Source: Mermis nigrescens
Lineage: Eukaryota; Nematoda; Enoplea; Mermithida; Mermithidae
Direction: 5' to 3'
Assembly (NCBI GenBank): GCA_036768485.1
Contig: JAVLUZ010000396.1
Location: 393,877-457,876, forward strand
Length of the DNA stretch: 64,000 bases
Part shown: one piece after another, positions 60,863 to 64,000 of the stretch
Position numbering within the stretch: the first letter of the stretch is position 1
Layout of the letters: the number at the start of each line of letters is the position of its first letter
Program-made: the position numbers and the translations under genes
The notes under the pieces: model-generated
Database searches by the model: none
What the model saw: the letters and a program-made list of their open reading frames with translations, nothing else
Told to the model about the DNA's origin: nothing

Positions 60863-61900
60863 CCAACTATATGCACAACAGCCTAGTGCCGGAAAGCAAA
60901 ATAACAAGAAAACGAAAAAAACGTACTGACGATAAAATCGTACGTCAAGCCAACCAAATGACAGATCTCTATAGGATTGTCATTACAGTAAACGAAAGTT
61001 TACGCTATTAAAATAACATAAGACAAAATTACCTTTAGCTCACATCGAATAATTCTAAGCTAAGATGAGCTGTAACACATAAAACAATTACTATTATCGT
61101 ATACTTAATTCTATGTTACCGGACAAGTATCTTATTGTTTTTATATTGAAAATTTGGGAAAAGATGGGAAACTGAAGGATAGCCCACAGTACACTATCGC
61201 GCAATAGCTACTCATATTGGCTATGTTATTGGCTACCGCGAACTGCTAACACTAGTTCGCACCTGCGTAACTTCAGTAGCTACAATAGGAACCACTTTTG
61301 TAGCAACTTGCTTGAGTTCTGGAAATTGATTTCCATGCACAAGGTTTCGTAAAACAGACTACGCTGATAGCTGCATTCCATGCATAAAATTTCGTGAAAT
61401 CGACTATTGTTTGCTTTCTTCAACCCAAAGCATGGGCCCGCTCAGAAAACTGATGTCCTTATTATTATAGCGCCCGATTTACCCCTTGCTCGACGGACTT
61501 AAAACTGAACGGCTTCATAGATTTGGCGTGTCGAAGCAGATTAAGAGCCAGCTTCTGCAAGGACCACCTTAACCTTACATAAGTTAAAAAATAATTTTTC
61601 CTAATTGATAACATATTACACAAATTTCTTATGCTGATTCCTCGAATTCCAGAAAACCGTTTTACACAAAAAATGATTTTTGCTGACTTATAGAGGTGTA
61701 AAGTGTGAAAAATCGGAATATGTGCAGAATTTCATATGTTGATTAATATATTCCAAAATAGTCAACCTTATTCAATGCAGATTTTTTAAATTACAGAAAA
61801 TTGAATGGGCTTTACAAAAAGTATAAAAAAGTTATCCGGATCATGCCACGGGACACAGTCAATAAAAGTCAAAAATATGAGTTTTGAATCCTTGCAATTA
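60863..61900. other. No recognised gene
   Basis: The DNA right of the gap does not resemble the continuation of either duplication copy. A roughly 46-bp imperfect tandem duplication (TCCATGCACAAGGTTTCGT / TCCATGCATAAAATTTCGT) lies at about 61331-61410. Confidence 0.35.
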
Positions 61901-61904
61901 CTTT

Positions 61905-62660
61905 TTAGCTATAAGTCGCAGAGTGGTCATACAGAATCGAACTTCACCACAATATGATGCTACTAGTGTATCCGTTCCTGTGTAAAAATGTGAGATATGA
62001 TGGACAGTTATTGACCACTTTTGACAAACGTGAAATCAACTCATGCTTCAAATTTCAAAAATGATACATTTGTGCTATCAAAAATTTAACGTTTCGATCT
62101 ATAACTCCAGAACTGTAAAACATTGATGCATACTCACAAGCTAGACATCTATGCGCTAAGCTAGAACAGTGCGTATACCTTAACTGGTTGTTGATTATTT
62201 CTGACAAACGGTAATTGAACTCAATTGACCAGTCGAAAAATCATACATGTGTGGTACAAATAAACTTTCCTTTGGAGCTGTAATTCGGAAAATAAAAATT
62301 CACAGGTGGCCACATTACATTATCGATTTGCACTATCTATTTGCCTAATTATATGCAGAAATCCATACGTATGTTTCATATTTATTGACCATTGTGGACA
62401 AATGCTAGCTCCATTAAAATCAAAAAGTCAATATCATTGGTGCTTCAAAAATTTTTTTCGGCTCTGTAACTCAAGAATTAGGATACATTTTGTAACCGCA
62501 TTTCACCACAGTCTCCTAGCATATATGTCCCTACTGTACAACAAAAAAAATCATCTGCATATTTTATGTATTTATCTATCAGCCATTTTTCACAAGTGTG
62601 AACTTGCCAAGGTCGAAAAAAATGCATGCTTTTGTTTCAAATAATTTTATTTTCTATTTC
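61905..62660 (+). repeat. Diverged tandem array, about four units of roughly 185 bp
   Basis: Each unit carries in order a CTATAACTC.AGAA- or CTGTAACTCAAGAATTAGG-like block, a CACCACA or ACATTA block, a TATTGACCA..TTTGACAAA block, and AAAAATCATACATGTG-like text before the next. Unit starts are near 61905, 62095, 62275 and 62460. Divergence is high. Confidence 0.5.
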
Positions 62661-62757
62661 CAATCGAAGTGAGACCAGTACATACGCTACGGCACTGCAC
62701 TATCCACTTGCCTAATTGCATGCAAAATATTCATACATATATGTTGATTGTACTTAT

Positions 62758-63199
62758 TTCTATACCTGTAGACATAAAGGAGATATTTTATGTCAAAATT
62801 CAATTGACAAAACATTTGAATGAATCAATGGTCATAAAGTCATTCTGCACGTCATCATCTAACTGTTCTGGTTGGCAAATTTGAGCAGCCATTTTCATCA
62901 GTTTCATTGCCGTCCGTTTTTGCTGCCATTGCATTATGAAACTCAGATTGCTTGAATAGGATCTTCGTCACTGCAGGTCTGGTCGCTATCTTTCGAGTCT
63001 TAATCCCATCATCAAATTATAGCATATTGGCGCTGGTTCTCTGAATGCTTTACAAGACTTTTGCCTAAGGTTCAGCCAGTTGATAATCTTTGGATTGAAT
63101 CATCATCTGCATACATCTCCCAGAATTGCTGCAAAACTTCATTTAGACTTGAAGCCGAGGCATCAGCTGCCGATTTTCTATTCGTTTCTTGCACGTTGT
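62758..63199 (-). pseudogene. Degenerate coding segment, left arm of an inverted duplication
   Basis: Reverse complement of this stretch aligns with 63424-63922 through GAAAATCGGCAGCT.ATGCC, TGATTCAATCCAAAGATTA, CCTATTCAAGCAATCTGAGT and TTGAATTTTGACATAAA/GATATAAAAC blocks. Its frame has several stops and gaps, more than the right arm. With the adjoining spacer it forms a longer minus-strand remnant. See 63424-63922 for the possible protein type. Confidence 0.5.
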
Positions 63200-63423
63200 A
63201 ATAGCTGCATCACGCAATGTCAGTCGCTCAGGCTGAAACTGGTGATTTGCTAACTCCATGGTGATTTTCAAGGGATCGATGTCTTTGAAATCGATTTCAC
63301 GCAACCAGGAACAGTACAAGGTAAACAGTTGCAAAGGATCTTGCTGAGCTGTCTTCTTCTGGTAAAACTGGCACAAATGTTGCTGTTGACTGGTCCCTTG
63401 TCATGGGCTCTTCTAGGATGAAG
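63200..63423 (-). pseudogene. Unduplicated upstream part of the degenerate coding segment
   Basis: On the minus strand a frame (63376-63143) reads DPLQLFTLYCSWLREIDFKD and LTLRDAAITTCKKRIENRQ, then runs into the left arm. It looks like true protein text and is not repeated on the other side, so the minus strand probably holds the older, longer copy. Not recognised. Confidence 0.35.
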
Positions 63424-63922
63424 AAACAAGAAACAAATAGAAAATCGGCAGCTAATGCCTCGGCTTCCAAGTCTAAATGGAGTTTTGCAGCAATTTGGAG
63501 ATGTATGCAGATGATGATTCAATCCAAAGATTACCAACTGGCTGGGCTTTAAGGCAAAAAAATCTTGTAAAGCATTCACAGGAAACCAGCGCCAATATTT
63601 GCTTGAAAAATTTGATGATGTGGATTAAGACTCGAAGAAAGTGCGATCCAGAGGAGACTGCAACTGAAATGCGAAGATTACCTATTCAAGCAATCTGAGT
63701 TTTTATCATGGCAGCAAATTGCAGGATTTTGGTCGCGGGAAGCAGCGAAAAAGAGAAGCAATTGTCCCAACCGAAAGTGATGAAGATGACTGCTTAGAAG
63801 ATTTCTTCCAACCAGAACCAAATCTAGATGATGAGGCAGATGACGTTGAAGACACATTGATTCATTCGGAATGTTTTGGACAATTGAATTTTGACGATAT
63901 AAAACATACTCCTTTATGTTAG
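63424..63922 (+). pseudogene. Degenerate coding segment, right arm of an inverted duplication
   Basis: Two open frames, 63477-63698 and 63719-63922, are joined by a short frameshifted stretch. Key pieces are GWALRQK, RKCDPEETATEMRR, FLSWQQIAGFWSRE, then a strongly acidic tail (SDEDDCLEDFFQPEPNLDDE). The order G-W-A-L..K, K.DPE..A.EMR, FL...QI.SF.SR.A recalls a C-terminal domain with FFSRLA-type endings found in many cnidarian and other marine invertebrate transposon-like proteins; this is from memory and uncertain. A stop codon at 63920 is followed by AATAAA near 63940, so the end could be a true 3' end. Confidence 0.4.
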
Positions 63923-64000
63923 ATTTTCTACAGAGAAAAATAATAAATAAATATAATCCAACATATATGTATGAATTTTTTGCATGCAATTAGGCAAATA

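Overview
The window is AT-rich eukaryotic nuclear DNA, most likely from an invertebrate animal. It has no compact operon-like coding, its coding remnants are broken, and the remnants I recognise are animal-type transposon proteins. I could not identify the species. I see no intact host gene. The window is almost entirely layered repeats, and most of what can be read is the order in which they arrived. All alignments and counts below were made by eye.

0-25.9 kb: a frameshifted Ty3/gypsy-like gag (minus strand, 0.26-2.6 kb) follows its GC-rich leader (about 3.0-3.4 kb). A second, unrelated-looking gag-type remnant (about 15.5-18.5 kb, minus) is cut by a PIF/Harbinger-like element (17167-18139, CAG target duplication) and by small hAT-type MITEs. 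A 1.4-kb inverted-repeat element, F2 (10592-11984), carries arrays of a 17-bp motif at both ends. MITEs of at least four families (called A, B, C, D here) recur, many with visible target-site duplications.

25.9-54.5 kb: a large direct segmental duplication, 25896-36943 and 45200-54538, separated by about 8.3 kb. Both copies share MITEs that were present before duplication. Copy 1 alone gained a Harbinger element (31837-32706, with a transposase N-terminus remnant) and a B-type element inside a (TA)n tract. Divergence between copies is very uneven, from almost none at about 30-31 kb to heavy at about 35-37 kb. The spacer holds an RTE-like LINE endonuclease fragment (minus, about 41.97-43.39 kb), a dispersed repeat here called R, and a pogo/Tigger-like MITE.

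54.5-60.8 kb: a giant foldback element, FB1 (54540-60762). Its inverted arms are built from a roughly 25-bp array with a GTCGAC core, and its centre is an array of roughly 120-bp units that encode a 40-residue repeat in frame. A second element, N1 (54985-56404), lies in the left arm only. N1 and F2 share organisation, size and a related terminal motif. I regard FB1 with the N1/F2 family as the most novel content here. The right end of FB1 abuts a 100-N scaffold gap.

60.9-64 kb: single-copy-looking DNA, a diverged tandem array of about 185-bp units, and a head-opposed inverted duplication of a degenerate coding segment at the right edge.
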